Source of the DNA: Pollenia angustigena
Lineage: Eukaryota; Arthropoda; Insecta; Diptera; Polleniidae
Assembly: GCA_930367215.1 (NCBI GenBank)
Contig: OV884060.1
Location: 181,981,253 to 182,045,252 of the forward strand
Direction of reading: 5' to 3'
Length of the DNA: 64,000 bases
Below the pieces are notes generated by a model, which saw nothing but the letters and a program-made list of their open reading frames with translations, did no database searches and was not told the DNA's origin. Position numbers and translations under genes: made by a program. Shown piece after piece: positions 55,301-63,960 of the stretch (positions within the stretch are counted from its first letter, which is position 1; every line of letters begins with the position of its first letter).

Positions 55301-58098
55301 GTATCTTATGTGACCATGACATTTTAGGAGATGATGCAAGTTTTGCAAATAAAGTCATTTATTTAAAAAACAAAATTGATTTTAGGCGCGAGAATAGACG
55401 AACATAAAGCTGATATTATAAGAGGAAAACAAAAAACTACCCTTGCACAACTCTGCATTGAAAACCGGACACAAGCCAAACTTTGAAAAAGTGAGAATTT
55501 TTGATAAAGGGAAAATAAGAGGTACACGTTGGAGAGCTTAAGAATACAAAACAAAAATCGACACAAAAGAAGACAAAGAAAATAAAAATGCAAACTACAC
55601 CATTGCAATACTTTAGTAATAATAACAACTGTGATCAAAAAAGGACAAATTTACATTCAACATTTTTCATTTTTCGAATTTATTCTATGAGCTAAATTTC
55701 AGTTACATATGTATTTTATAAAGCTTTTTTGTAATAGTTCTATTCCTTCAATTTTTCAGATATGACTTTAGCTCATAGAATAAATTCGAAAAATGAAAAA
55801 TGTTGAATATAATATAAAGTAACCTTCGGAAGGAAATAATTCCCAGTTTCTATATGATAATTTACCTAAATTTTTTTAATATTTTAAGTTTTGTGTTGTG
55901 TAGTCCACCTATGCAAAATACTGTGATATAAATTGTAAATGATGTTAATTGACGAAAAAGATTATTGTAAGTTAATTTGTCAAAAATGAAGATTATAATT
56001 AAGTCTTGAGCTTTTAGGAGAGAAGGGAAAAGAGAATGCCATTTCTGTTCCCCTCTTTCCTAAAAACCCAAACTTGACGCGTCAAACTTGACGTGTGTGA
56101 ACCAGCACTTATTTTTATTATTGACTACATTTTACTCAAGGTACATTAACACAAGGTAGACTCATCGGGGAGTGTAGACGTGCTGCTCTATAAAAATAAG
56201 CGAGTGGAACCGAGTTGTCAAAATTGTTTTCATATAAAACACATGCACACATGTACAAATTTTGGCTCATGTACACGAAATTTGACGTTTGGGTTCCAAC
56301 TGGGGTAAACAGCTGACAAACATATGGGCCAACGAGTTTACCTTGTGTAAATATACCTTGATTTTACTTTGTATTTTTACAATGTTGCCAAATTTTAATA
56401 AAAACTCAATCCCTGAAGAAGTTGTAAAGAATACCAACGAAACGTCGGATTTTATTAAGAATGAAATAAATAATCTTTTATTTGCATTAAAGCTATATAA
56501 ACTCTTTAGTGAAAACGATGTCGCTTACGTTCTTTTTGGAGTTAGCGCTCGATATTAAGATGATTTTAATTCATTATTTTTTAATTTATTTATTTATTAT
56601 ATATTATACTAATGTTTTTTTTTTTATTCTTCCCGGTTTTAGATTTAATTTGACATTAGCTACCGCAAAATCCGTTATAAATCCCAATGCAGATATTGGT
56701 TTACGTTTTACTGTCTATTTTCGGGACGACTGTATAGTACGAAATGCCCGTATAAACGGTGTTTGGGGTGAAGAGGAAATAAAAAATGTGGACAATTACT
56801 CTCTACCAAATCCCATAACATCGGGAGATTTCTTTATGATCTATATATTGGCTTGTGAAGAGAAGTTTCACATTTCTATTAACAGTCGACCATTTTGTAC
56901 ATTTAAATATCGTTTACCATTGGAGTCTTTGAGATCGCTAGAATTAAAAGATCAAATACAAGTTATAAAACAGATAGATCATCGTACAGTATTTCCAAAT
57001 CCTTGGCCAGCCATTCATACATCGGATTATTTTAAGGCCTTCAGTAATGATGCACCCATTTTATATAGTCCTGGCCATGTAATTGTTATAACAGCGCGTT
57101 GTTTTGACAATAAAAAAGGACAATTCATAATCAAATTTATGGAATCGGATACAAAGCGGGAAGATTTTCATTTTAGTGTTAGATTCGATCAGAAGGTGGT
57201 GGTGCGTAATAGTCACAATAAGAATTTCGAGTAAGTTTTATAAAAGTCTAATAATTCGATATAAACATAATTTTTGTTTCTTGTTTTTATTAGATTTGGT
57301 CCAGAGGAACGGCATGGCGGTTTTCCATTTGTTTTTAATCAACAATTTAAGCTTGCTATAGCTTTTACGGAAAAAGAATTCCTAACTGCTGTTGATGGTT
57401 ATAATTTTTGCAGTTATGCTTACCGCATGCCTAATGTCTTACAAAATCTTGTCGGTTTTAAGGTGGCCTGTATAAATGGCCTTCACATGCATGTCACTGG
57501 TGTCGATCATATACAAATGGGTGATGCTTTGTGCACGAGTTTTGAAAAGTATTCAAGATTTGTTTATGAGTGTGCTTAAGTTTTTTTTTTCTTCTTTATA
57601 ATTGTCTAAATTTTATGCTGTCTTATAGTTTTGCTATTTTAGTACAATAAAAATAAGATTTACTACTTACATTTCCTGGTGCTGTAACATCATTGCAAAA
57701 ATAACAACCCAATTGATGTCCCGGAATGCATTTCAAATTATCCACTTCTATTTGAGCATTTGTAGAATTATCTTCTGGCTTTTTGATTGATCCATGACGT
57801 TGTACTAGGTAACTGTCAAAGCCTAAAGCAGAGTTAATGACAATCTGTAAAATAAGTTTAGGAGATTGTTAAACTATAGTTAAAAGCTTAAAATTTATAA
57901 GGAATTTACCTTTTCATGCGATGTTCCCAATAGTGTTGGCAACCAACGACTTTCCCTTGAATCCGTTAAGAGAAATAAAACATCATGATCTTTAACTAAT
58001 TCTTGTAGTTTATTAATATCCTTTTCGGTTTGCTGCTTTAGTGACTCGCCAACCGTGTGTCCAGGCATAGGTATTTGCATAACATGACCAGCCGAAAC
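46305..58098 (-). CDS. Atg7: Autophagy-related protein 7, C-terminal 269 residues (gene runs off the window)
   Basis: Atg7 is the E1-like enzyme that adenylates Atg8 and Atg12 and passes them to Atg3 and Atg10. Five coding exons are visible, all phase 0: 58098-57910, 57844-57671, 46875-46591, 46530-46414 and 46349-46305 (TAA). They cover the last 40% of a protein of about 680-700 residues. Landmarks: [14 protein letters not shown] (Asp and Arg of the adenylation site), GCYFC and CIAC (two CxxC zinc pairs), [11 protein letters not shown] with the thioester cysteine, and an acidic tail [11 protein letters not shown]. The GxGxxG nucleotide loop and N-terminal domain are encoded beyond 64000. Introns are 65, 10795, 60 and 64 bases. 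The 10.8-kb intron holds a galectin gene on the other strand; the intron (or 5' region) above 58098 exceeds 5.9 kb and is full of transposons. Confidence 0.95.
46876..47676. other. Atg7 intron, left part
   Basis: AT-rich. 47452-47516 is the inverted relative of 27085-27145. A frame opening [12 protein letters not shown] at about 47571 closes after 16 codons. No gene is supported up to the orphan exon. Confidence 0.4.
47677..47795 (+). CDS. Possible orphan terminal exon, unrecognised
   Basis: After TTGTTACTTAG (acceptor-like) an open frame reads [18 protein letters not shown], then [20 protein letters not shown] and L before TGA at 47793. It has balanced codons and higher GC than its surroundings, and AATAAA follows at 47811-47816, as for a 3' terminal exon. 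I do not recognise it and find no convincing upstream exon; [12 protein letters not shown] at 47571 is a candidate but does not join in a clean frame. A second frame of the same DNA is open for 23 codons. It may be the tail of an unknown nested gene, a gene fragment carried by a repeat, or a retroelement end. Confidence 0.3.
47829..48072. mobile_element. CGATGGCTTAA MITE, full copy
   Basis: TATCGATGGCTTAAAATAAA and AAGGCCTAACTCG pair with the right end CGAGTTGGGCC and AAGCCATCGATA. Partial copy at 39701. Confidence 0.9.
48175..48375 (-). repeat. AGTAAGAAAGTATAGTCGG family, internal fragment (inverted)
   Basis: Contains GGAAATTTCTGCCTCTCCAA and ACATTGCTCCCTATTTAAAT, diverged relatives of the 115-base units. 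Both ends are missing. Confidence 0.6.
48436..48542 (-). repeat. CTTCGGAAGG family, inverted copy
   Basis: AACAAATAGAAACTGGGAAT through CTTTCGAAGGTTACTTTG to TTATATGAGCTAAATTTC; inverse of 20172-20270. Confidence 0.9.
48543..49003. other. Gene-free part of the Atg7 intron
   Basis: No gene, RNA or clear repeat recognised. Confidence 0.4.
49004..49227. mobile_element. MITE of 224 bp, ends CTTAGGCCCGTTTTCAC
   Basis: CTTAGGCCCGTTTTCACAAC, then TTACCGATAGCT, pair perfectly with the right end. Inside, AAGTGTTCCATTA and its complement pair too. Confidence 0.9.
49470..49658. mobile_element. MITE of 189 bp with TAA target duplication
   Basis: AGCTTCGTACAGACG and GGTCAGATCTTACAATGTTG pair with the right end; TAA at 49467-49469 and 49659-49661. 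Internal CATTGTCAGA motifs repeat. Confidence 0.9.
49842..50038. mobile_element. TGTACAGACC MITE inside the Atg7 intron
   Basis: AAGTCTGTACACAGTCAAAA at the left and ATGCTTGACCGTATGCAGAC at the right; interior matches 28410-28597. Confidence 0.85.
50177..50312 (+). pseudogene. Reverse transcriptase fragment (RTE-like)
   Basis: Reads [20 protein letters not shown] then [27 protein letters not shown] is the conserved stretch just after the RT catalytic core in RTE/BovB-type LINEs, where a YLGS block should follow; that block is lost. Confidence 0.7.
50313..51828. other. Gene-free part of the Atg7 intron
   Basis: 50340-50480 and 51340-51480 are enriched in GTATGAGTAT/CATACAC words (degenerate microsatellite). 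No gene. Confidence 0.4.
51829..51965. mobile_element. Short MITE, arms with CAATTTTTTGTCAT
   Basis: GGGCCTCCACCTAACAATTT and TTTGTCATACCAAACGTCAA pair with TTTGACGTTTATTATGACAA and the end CAGGTGAAGACCCC. Confidence 0.85.
51966..52935. other. Upstream region of the galectin gene
   Basis: No second gene. A minor TATAAA lies at 52755-52760; ACATTCACCTTC is duplicated at 52643-52671. Confidence 0.4.
52936..52975 (+). promoter_or_regulatory. Putative galectin core promoter
   Basis: TATAAATA at 52936-52943 precedes an initiator-like ACAGTTA at 52972, giving a leader of about 87 bases before the ATG. An alternative TATAAA lies at 52755. Confidence 0.4.
53060..57579 (+). CDS. Tandem-repeat galectin (two carbohydrate-recognition domains)
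   Basis: A beta-galactoside-binding type lectin without a signal peptide, as usual for galectins, so probably cytosolic or exported nonclassically. Three coding exons: 53060-53151, 56643-57230 and 57294-57579, introns 3491 and 63 bases with GT-AG borders, 321 residues. Domain 1 (about 14-145) has [21 protein letters not shown]58, V63, N65, W72 and E75 match the sugar-binding set, but the usual His, Asn and last Arg are T54, Y56 and I77. Domain 2 (about 172-315) has [14 protein letters not shown] and FGPEER: H207, R211, V218, N220, E231 and R233 kept, Asn changed to S209 and Trp to F228. It lies wholly inside an Atg7 intron on the opposite strand. The exon-1 ATG context (aaaATGtta) is good. 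Orthology to Drosophila CG5335 is likely from position, not tested. Confidence 0.95.
53517..54172. mobile_element. Inverted-repeat element in galectin intron 1
   Basis: TGGTGCGATTCACTAACTTT, then TAACGAT, pair with the right end AAAAGTTAGTGAATCGCACT; CTG flanks both sides. Subterminal AACGAT/ATCGTT words repeat through both halves. Confidence 0.85.
54173..55653. other. Galectin intron 1, middle
   Basis: 54340-54480 has a loose inverted pair of AAGAGTC words. Otherwise AT-rich; no gene. Confidence 0.4.
55654..55856. repeat. CTTCGGAAGG family, head-to-head pair
   Basis: 55655-55700 (ATTTTTCGAATTTATTCTAT then GAGCTAAATTTCAG) is the inverse of 55771-55815, forming a large hairpin. The spacer 55705-55760 is the uninterrupted version of the sequence split by the 20009 MITE. 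Confidence 0.9.
55998..56111 (+). repeat. CACACGTCAAGTTTGAC family, full hairpin
   Basis: CTTTTAGGAGAGAAGGG pairs with CCCCTCTTTCCTAAAAA; AACTTGACGTGTGTGAACCA is the shared end. Copies at 5890 and 24100. Confidence 0.75.
56137..56360. mobile_element. MITE in galectin intron 1, ends CAAGGTA-ATTAACACAAGGTA
   Basis: CAAGGTACATTAACACAAGG at 56138 pairs imperfectly with TTACCTTGTGTAAATATACC then TTG at 56338-56360. Confidence 0.75.
56408..56451 (+). ncRNA. Hammerhead-ribozyme-like motif
   Basis: In order: AATCC (stem I), CTGAAGA (core, fits CUGANGA), A, GTTG-loop-CAAC (stem II), GAAAC, GTC, GGATT (stem I return). The 5-bp stem I is perfect and the GUC before it is the canonical cleavage site, with a stem III reduced to AC/GU and no loop, as in dimer-dependent hammerheads. 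One extra A at 56420 before stem II departs from the consensus, so activity is doubtful. Such motifs are known in Penelope-like elements and retrozymes. Confidence 0.45.
57646..57651 (+). terminator. Galectin poly(A) signal
   Basis: AATAAA 67 bases after the galectin stop and 20 bases before the 3' border of the opposing Atg7 exon (57671). Confidence 0.6.
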
Positions 58099-58982
58099 CT
58101 AGAATAGATATATGTATATGGTTATTTATCTTCTTTTAAAATTGGTGTATAAGGAGTATTTCATTTGGTGGTCGTCAGCTCAATATTGGTTTAGCGCATA
58201 TGTGCAATCCCAGAAACAGTCCACCAACCAAAAATTTTTCAAATGAATTTATTTTAATGGAATATAAGACTAGATGTATAATTTCATTTTTATATTAAAA
58301 ACTATGTATTTCAATGATCATTAATGCAATCATTTTTACCAAATGCTGCCCCACTGCTGATTTCTTAATGTTATACGTGAATTTAGCATAATTTTAGGTG
58401 AGTTTTGTGCTTAAAATAGCACTTACAGCAGACTTATCAAAATATAAATTTCGTTAAAAAAAAAGTTGATATTCATTAGTTAAGAAATTAGTTTAAGAAA
58501 TGCAATTCATAAAAATATAATTTGTTTTGTTAAAATAAATAAAATATAATAATAAAATACTACTGGAAATACTGTAGCGTGCGTTGTGAGGCGTGCGTCC
58601 CAAAGGGTTCACGGCTTTTGTTAAAAAATCACAACATTTGTTGGCTGCGAATAATGGCGTTTAGAATTCTCTTATAGTCATCTTCCTTTTAGGAATTAGA
58701 TTTTGTATTCCTTATCATGCCAAATTCGCTAAAAAATTAGGAAAAGCACTTCAACCTTTGAAGTTACTTCCACTTTTTGTAGCGTGCGTCAAAAAACTTT
58801 GTGATCAATTATTTCGCAACAAATACTTGCTACGAAATTATGATATATGCCATTCGTAAGTACATATTAATGTCACAAAATACTATGTATAAGTTCAAGC
58901 TAACTTTTTTGAAAGACCAAAAAATGTTTATATTTCAATCAGAAAACGCGTGCGAATTTGCCCATATACAAACCGAAAATTA

Positions 58983-59676
58983 AGGTTGTTGTTGTAACAG
59001 CTCGACCTCAAAAACAAGCATGTATAAAATTTACTTTTATATTCTTCTTCTTCGCTCTGTCCTTCCAACTCAGCTAAATCAAGGCCCAGTAGCTGTGCTA
59101 CCTCACGTGGGCGGGTCCATAAGGACACTGCTTCTAGCTGGGTTGGGTTTGAACTGCAGTTGAATAGGTGTCGTACGTCGTGTGGGCCTATTCTACATGC
59201 AGGGCAAAGGTCAGGGATGGTGCTATTTATTCTTGACCAGTACGAGTTGAGACGTGCGCACCATCCCGATCCCGGTGGTGGACGACCCCTAATACGATGT
59301 TGTCTCGGTGGCTGTTCATTGCACTCTCCACCGACTCCCTGTGAACTGCATTCAGAGCTGCCCTGTATGAGGCGTGGTCTGTCATAGATGCCAGGTGTTG
59401 TTGGATTTCACTCTCATACCAGCAAAGATATTTTCTAACATGTCTCGTGGGGGTCTGACTCCATCAGACAGTGGTTCGGATGTCCCCTCCGATGACATCC
59501 CAGAAGGAACTGCTTTGTCAGCATTATGTTGTGTTCCTTGACCGTTATCATCTTCGCTTCATCATGCAGGTGTTCTATTGACGTCATCTGAACACAACCT
59601 GTTACGGTCCTTAAGGCGGCATTTTGGCAGCTCTGAAGCTTCTTCCACTGAGTATAGCTGACTCTTGGGGTCACTA
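58983..59676 (-). pseudogene. Jockey-like LINE ORF2 C-terminus
   Basis: Minus strand in three frame pieces: QWKKLQSCQNAALRTVTGCV, then MTSIEHLHDEAKM and KQFLLGCHRRGHPNHCLMES. After frameshifts come GWCARLNSYWSRI and CPACRIGPHDVRHLFNCSSN, the CCHC-like knuckle. Last is SLWTRPREVAQLLGLDLAEL. An ACAACAACAAC-type 3' end near 58983 follows. Truncated at 59676 by a MITE. GC-richer than its surroundings, so a fairly young insertion. Confidence 0.85.
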
Positions 59677-59894
59677 GGCCTGTTCTGCAAATCACTTTTA
59701 CTCAAATCACGTGATTTCAAATCACATGTGCCAACTAAAATGACACGTGTGATATTATAGTGTCCCGTTTTTGTGTGTTTTGGTATGATCTTCAATTGCC
59801 GAATGCACACCGAGAAACACGAAAACGGTATGTTTCAGAACACCACTAAATCACGCGTGTGATTTCAAAAACACGGGATTTTCAAAACAGGCCC
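59677..59894. mobile_element. MITE of 218 bp, ends GGCCTGTT
   Basis: GGCCTGTTCTGCAAATCAC pairs imperfectly with GATTTTCAAAACAGGCC; CACGTGATTT and AAATCACGCGTG pair inside. Confidence 0.75.
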
Positions 59895-60264
59895 GTAGAT
59901 AAAGTTTTTATTTTCGCTACTGCTTCTGGCATTTGTTTTGAAGAAAAATTTAAAATTTTGTGACCGTTCATAAACAAACTTGGAAGTTTATAGAATTCTA
60001 TTAAAATTATACGCCACTTTTATATATTTATTTAAAAAAAAAATGATTTTTGTGCTGCATACCTGCTGTGTATTGAGTTGTTGACAATTTATTTTGCTTT
60101 TACTACTTGTTTTCTTGCGGCAATGAAGCGAAGCAAGAGTGAAATTTATTTTTTAAGTATTTGTAGAGGAATTGGCACAGTTAATAGATTTTGTGGGAAG
60201 GGAAATTATTGTTTTGTGCCGCATATGCCACTTTCTAAATTTATATGTAAAAGGCAGCTTTTTG

Positions 60265-60524
60265 TGCTACCAGCAGCCGTATTCTGTAATTCGCTAAAGC
60301 TAAATCTCTATCGCTAAAAATCAATAAAGTTGATTTAGCGATTTTCGGCTACGAATGCAATTCTGTAACGTGCGTTGCTAAGTTTTGCAATGCCATAAAA
60401 ATCTAATTCGCCGCAATTTAAGCTTTTAATGATATCGCTAAAATTTTCAACTTTTGTATTCTCTAAGGCATTTTAGCGATCGAGATTAAGGTTTAGCTAA
60501 GCGAATTACCGAATATGGCCGCTG
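60265..60524. mobile_element. Nested MITE, arms GTAATTCGCTAAAGCTAAAT
   Basis: CCGTATTCTGTAATTCGCTA and the complement of AGCGAATTACCGAATATGG bound about 260 bases. The host sequence resumes as CTGCTGTGTATTGAG, found uninterrupted at 60067. Confidence 0.8.
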
Positions 60525-61239
60525 CTGTGTATTGAGTTGTTGTCATTTAAGTTTGTTTTTGCATTGACTCCTTTTTTTTTTTATTACGGAAATGAAGCAA
60601 AGCAAAAGTAAAATTTATTTTCTTTTCATTTTGTTTTGCTTTCGCTTTAACTACTTTTTTTTCTTATGGCAATGAAGCAAAGCAAGAGAGAAATTTATTT
60701 TTTACGTTTTTCTATGAGTAATTTTCTGCAACCGTCAAACAGTGGCTTGTAGAGCAAAACAATTCAAAAACAAAACTTTAAAATAGTTGATATAGAGCAA
60801 AATTAATTAATTAATTATTAATTTTTTGAAACATTGTTTGTATTCGCAAAGGGTGTATTCAAAATATATATATCCACTATCTAATCCAATTTTTTAAGAA
60901 TGGTCGGTAGGGCAAGCCAATAATGAACTGACGATATTCGTATGCAGTGATGTTAACCGTACGGTAATTACCCTTTTTTACGGTAATTTTGAGCCCCAAA
61001 AGGTAATTTCATTTAAAATACGGTAATATGAAGATTTGGGTTTTTAATATTCATATACATACATACCTACAGACTTACATATGAAGGCTTTATGATTTTA
61101 ACTTTTGAGAGGTTATTTTCAACGGCAATTTTAATAATAGAATGTTATACAAAAAATCAAGAATGTTTATGTTTCTGCAAATTCTAAGGTTACAGTGATA
61201 AGTGTAAAATATGAAAAATTAAATAACTCATTGTATATA

Positions 61240-61826
61240 CAGTACTTTTCGGTTATAGTCACATCCTTTAGTTGCAACCATAACGTGGACTATATCGCTA
61301 ATGTGACTATAAGGCTAATTCACATATATGCAACTATGACGCATATAACCGAATTCGAATATAATCAAGTCATGTGAATAGAGGAATTAAAAAATTTATA
61401 TAAATAACACCGACATCAGGCTTATGGTTTTAAAACAGAGTTGCATACTGTAAAGAAAATAGTCAAAATAATAACAAGATATTTCATAACTGATACCAAC
61501 GGTAAAAACTAATTTTTACGACTAGAGATTTGATGACAAACATTAAATGATTTAATTCATTCTTTCTTTGGATAGATTTTTGATTCGAAAACTAAAAAGA
61601 AGTTAGTAAATTTTGCTAATGTGACTATAACGCTATTAATTTGCTTTACTTTTGCCTTTGACTACTGTTGATAAATGGCATATATGGCAAATGTGCTTAT
61701 ATCGCTAAATGGACTATAACGTTAATACTTTATATTAAATTAACTTATAGCGGCAAAATAAACAGATAAAATGGACTATATTGCTAATGTGACTATAAGC
61801 GTAGTGACTATAAACGAAAAGTACTG
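61240..61826. mobile_element. pogo-like MITE of 587 bp, copy 2
   Basis: CAGTACTTTTCGGTTATAGT at the left and CAGTACTTTTCGTTTATAGT read inward from the right, TA on both flanks. Inverse orientation to 33865-34460. Confidence 0.92.
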
Positions 61827-62464
61827 TAATTAATTTTATTTTAAACTTTTTGTTTGTTTCAAAATCAAAAACTTTTTAGGCATTTAAAATAGCTATAATG
61901 TGATGGATGCATTTAACTATAGTAAATATTAAAACTTTTCAGTAGAAGCAAAACTATTACATATTAATTTTGTATTTAAGGCGTATGAAAAAGAACTTTT
62001 AAACCAATCGTTTCATCATAAGAAGATGACAAAATAGCACTTTATTTTACAGCGGGTAGATATGAATATTTCGTGTAATTTTTTTCCAAAACGAGAGTCC
62101 AAACTCCGGTCCAAATTTAAACTTTTTAGCTTCAGTGGTTTAGGCTGTGCGATGATGAATCAGTCTGACAGTAACGTTAGAATTTTATTTACATATATGA
62201 TGTTTTTACTTTTGTATTGATAAAAATACAATAATTTTGATTTAAAATGTATTTTAAAACAAGGATTTTCATTAAAATTTTTCATAAAACACATTTAAAA
62301 TTTAAGTAAATTATTTTTGAATACTGCTGTGAATGTTTAAATTAAAAACCTTTGCGTACGGTAATTTCTTCTCAAAAACGGTAATTTTTAGAGGACCGTA
62401 CTGTAATGAAAAAATAAAAGTTAACATCACTGTTCGTATGTATGTATGTATGTATATAAAAAAA
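61827..62464. other. Gene-free stretch with a distant inverted pair
   Basis: 60958-61030 (ACCGTACGGTAATTACCC, ACGGTAATTTTGAG) and 62355-62410 (TGCGTACGGTAATTTCTTC, ACGGTAATTTTTAGAGG) are inverted ends of a further element that carries the pogo-like MITE. Ends with a TATG microsatellite at 62438-62456. Confidence 0.5.
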
Positions 62465-62880
62465 AAGTAAGAAAGTATAGTCGGTCAAGACAGGCTATAT
62501 GATACCCTACACCACAGTAATTAAAACTAAATTTTCGAGAGTGTACCCTATTTTGAACCAACCCATGGGCAATCATGGATTCGCCAAAATAAAATTGTGT
62601 TATGAGGTTAAGATTCATGTAAAAGTGTTTTGTGTTACAACATAATAAGATGGTTAATGGGCATAAAGAGCCGAAAAGAAGTTTGTATAGGTGAAGTTAT
62701 GGACCGATATCTACCATTTTCAAAAGGCTTGGTTTTTCAGCCAATTAGAATCTATCTACCGAATTGCATCAAATTATCTCCAAAATCAGGTCGGACGAAC
62801 GGACATGTCGTAGAACCAAATGAAAGCTTAATTGTTAACAGGCAAGACATTCTTCTACCAGGATAAGGAAGAGTCTATAG
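62465..62880 (+). repeat. AGTAAGAAAGTATAGTCGG family, diverged copy
   Basis: Starts AAGTAAGAAAGTATAGTCGG then GATACCCTACACCACAG; the interior differs from copies 1 and 2 and ends in a GTCGGACGAACGGACAT block. Confidence 0.75.
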
Positions 62881-63017
62881 ACCACTTTCTCTGTATAAGT
62901 CCGACAACCTTTGAGTTTTTGCTTGGTTTATTAGAAAGACTGTTTTAAACAAGTCGTCAATATGAGGATAAGAATAAGTCTGTAGAATACTTTCTTTAAT
63001 GGACGTGTCATACAAGG

Positions 63018-63225
63018 TGTTATGACGTTGATCTGGCAGCATTGTCGAATTTTAATTATTCTGTACTTAGGTACTCGCGGCGTCTGAACTCTTCTTTCAT
63101 CGTTACTGATGGATACACACATTTTTTGTAATTGATGAATTTTTTAATTTAATACGTTTGAAATAAAACTCTTAATATAGTATAACCCCTTTAAGCGTTT
63201 CTTTATTCGAAAGAAAACCACGACA
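63018..63225 (+). mobile_element. Solo or 5' LTR, gypsy/mag-like, with primer site remnant
   Basis: TGTTATGACGTTGATCTGGC to ACCACGACA (TG...CA, 208 bases) with AATAAA at 63162-63167, followed by TTGGCGACGAGG at 63228, which resembles the primer-binding junction of mag-type gypsy elements. No gag or pol follows. Confidence 0.45.
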
Positions 63226-63699
63226 AATTGGCGACGAGGTGAAACTAAATTATTGGTGCAAATACAAGAAACGGGTACATATCAGAGAATGACAAAAGTA
63301 TCATTTTAAGTACTCTTTCAATATTAGTGAGAAAACATGTATGGACATGCATGGGTAAAGTTCAAAACCATACACATACATACAAATATCCATAACAAGC
63401 TAAAGTTGAATATGTATAGGTATACGCTGCCAATGTGTATTTGCATATTCATTCTTCTTTTTGAATGTACATGCAGATATAAATAAAATTTCTGTTAGCT
63501 ATCTGCAATACCCATATAAGTATGTGTATTACCGTAAGTATAACGTATACAGAGCGCGAGAGAGAGCAGAGATGGCAAATGCAATTTTAAAAATGTTGAA
63601 ACTAGAAGCAAATTTTTTGTGTTGTTATTCAGAAAAATATCAATATAATTTTAATGCTTTTTAAGATTTGACTAAGGCGGTAAGCTTATTTTATTAGGA
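63226..63699. other. Gene-free stretch after the LTR
   Basis: No gag-like frame; 63350-63470 is rich in CATACA words. Confidence 0.4.
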
Positions 63700-63960
63700 C
63701 AACAAGGGCCTGTTGGCGGCAATTTCTGCTTCTCCGAAACTATCTTACAGATCTTAATGAAATTTAAAACATAGATAGATCCATATAAACTTAAGCTTTT
63801 TTATTTTTTTAAAAAATAGGACTAGAAGGAAGGTAGGATTTAATCCAACAGATTTTAATGATATTTAAAAGATAGATAGATATTTTTATTTGGACACAGA
63901 AGCTATGTGCAAACCAGGGCAAAAACACTTACTTTTGTTACATTATAAGGAAAACGGCTA
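63700..63960 (-). repeat. AGTAAGAAAGTATAGTCGG family, inverted fragment
   Basis: GGCAATTTCTGCTTCTCCGA, AATTTAAAACATAGATAGAT and ATTTGGACACAGAAGCTATG match the 115-base units of the family. Confidence 0.7.

Larger units (their letters stand above)
58168..60939. mobile_element. Second CGTCAGCTCA transposon, interrupted by other elements
   Basis: GTCGTCAGCTCAATATTGGT at 58171 and the complement of CAATAATGAACTGACG ending about 60933 match the ends of 44549-46029; interior 59925-60120 and 60590-60800 also match it (CTACTGCTTCTGGCATTTG, AATGAAGCAAAGCAA). A jockey LINE tail, a GGCCTGTT MITE and a CCGTATTCTGTAATTCGC MITE are inserted. The DUF7869-like frame is not recognisable here. Confidence 0.65.

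Noticed and set aside
56289..56558. 89-codon frame in galectin intron 1
   Set aside because: It crosses a MITE end and the hammerhead-like motif, has no family resemblance, and is upstream of the correct exon-2 acceptor.
59160..59387. Plus-strand frame CGPILHAGQRSG
   Set aside because: It is the antisense shadow of the jockey LINE C-terminus on the minus strand.
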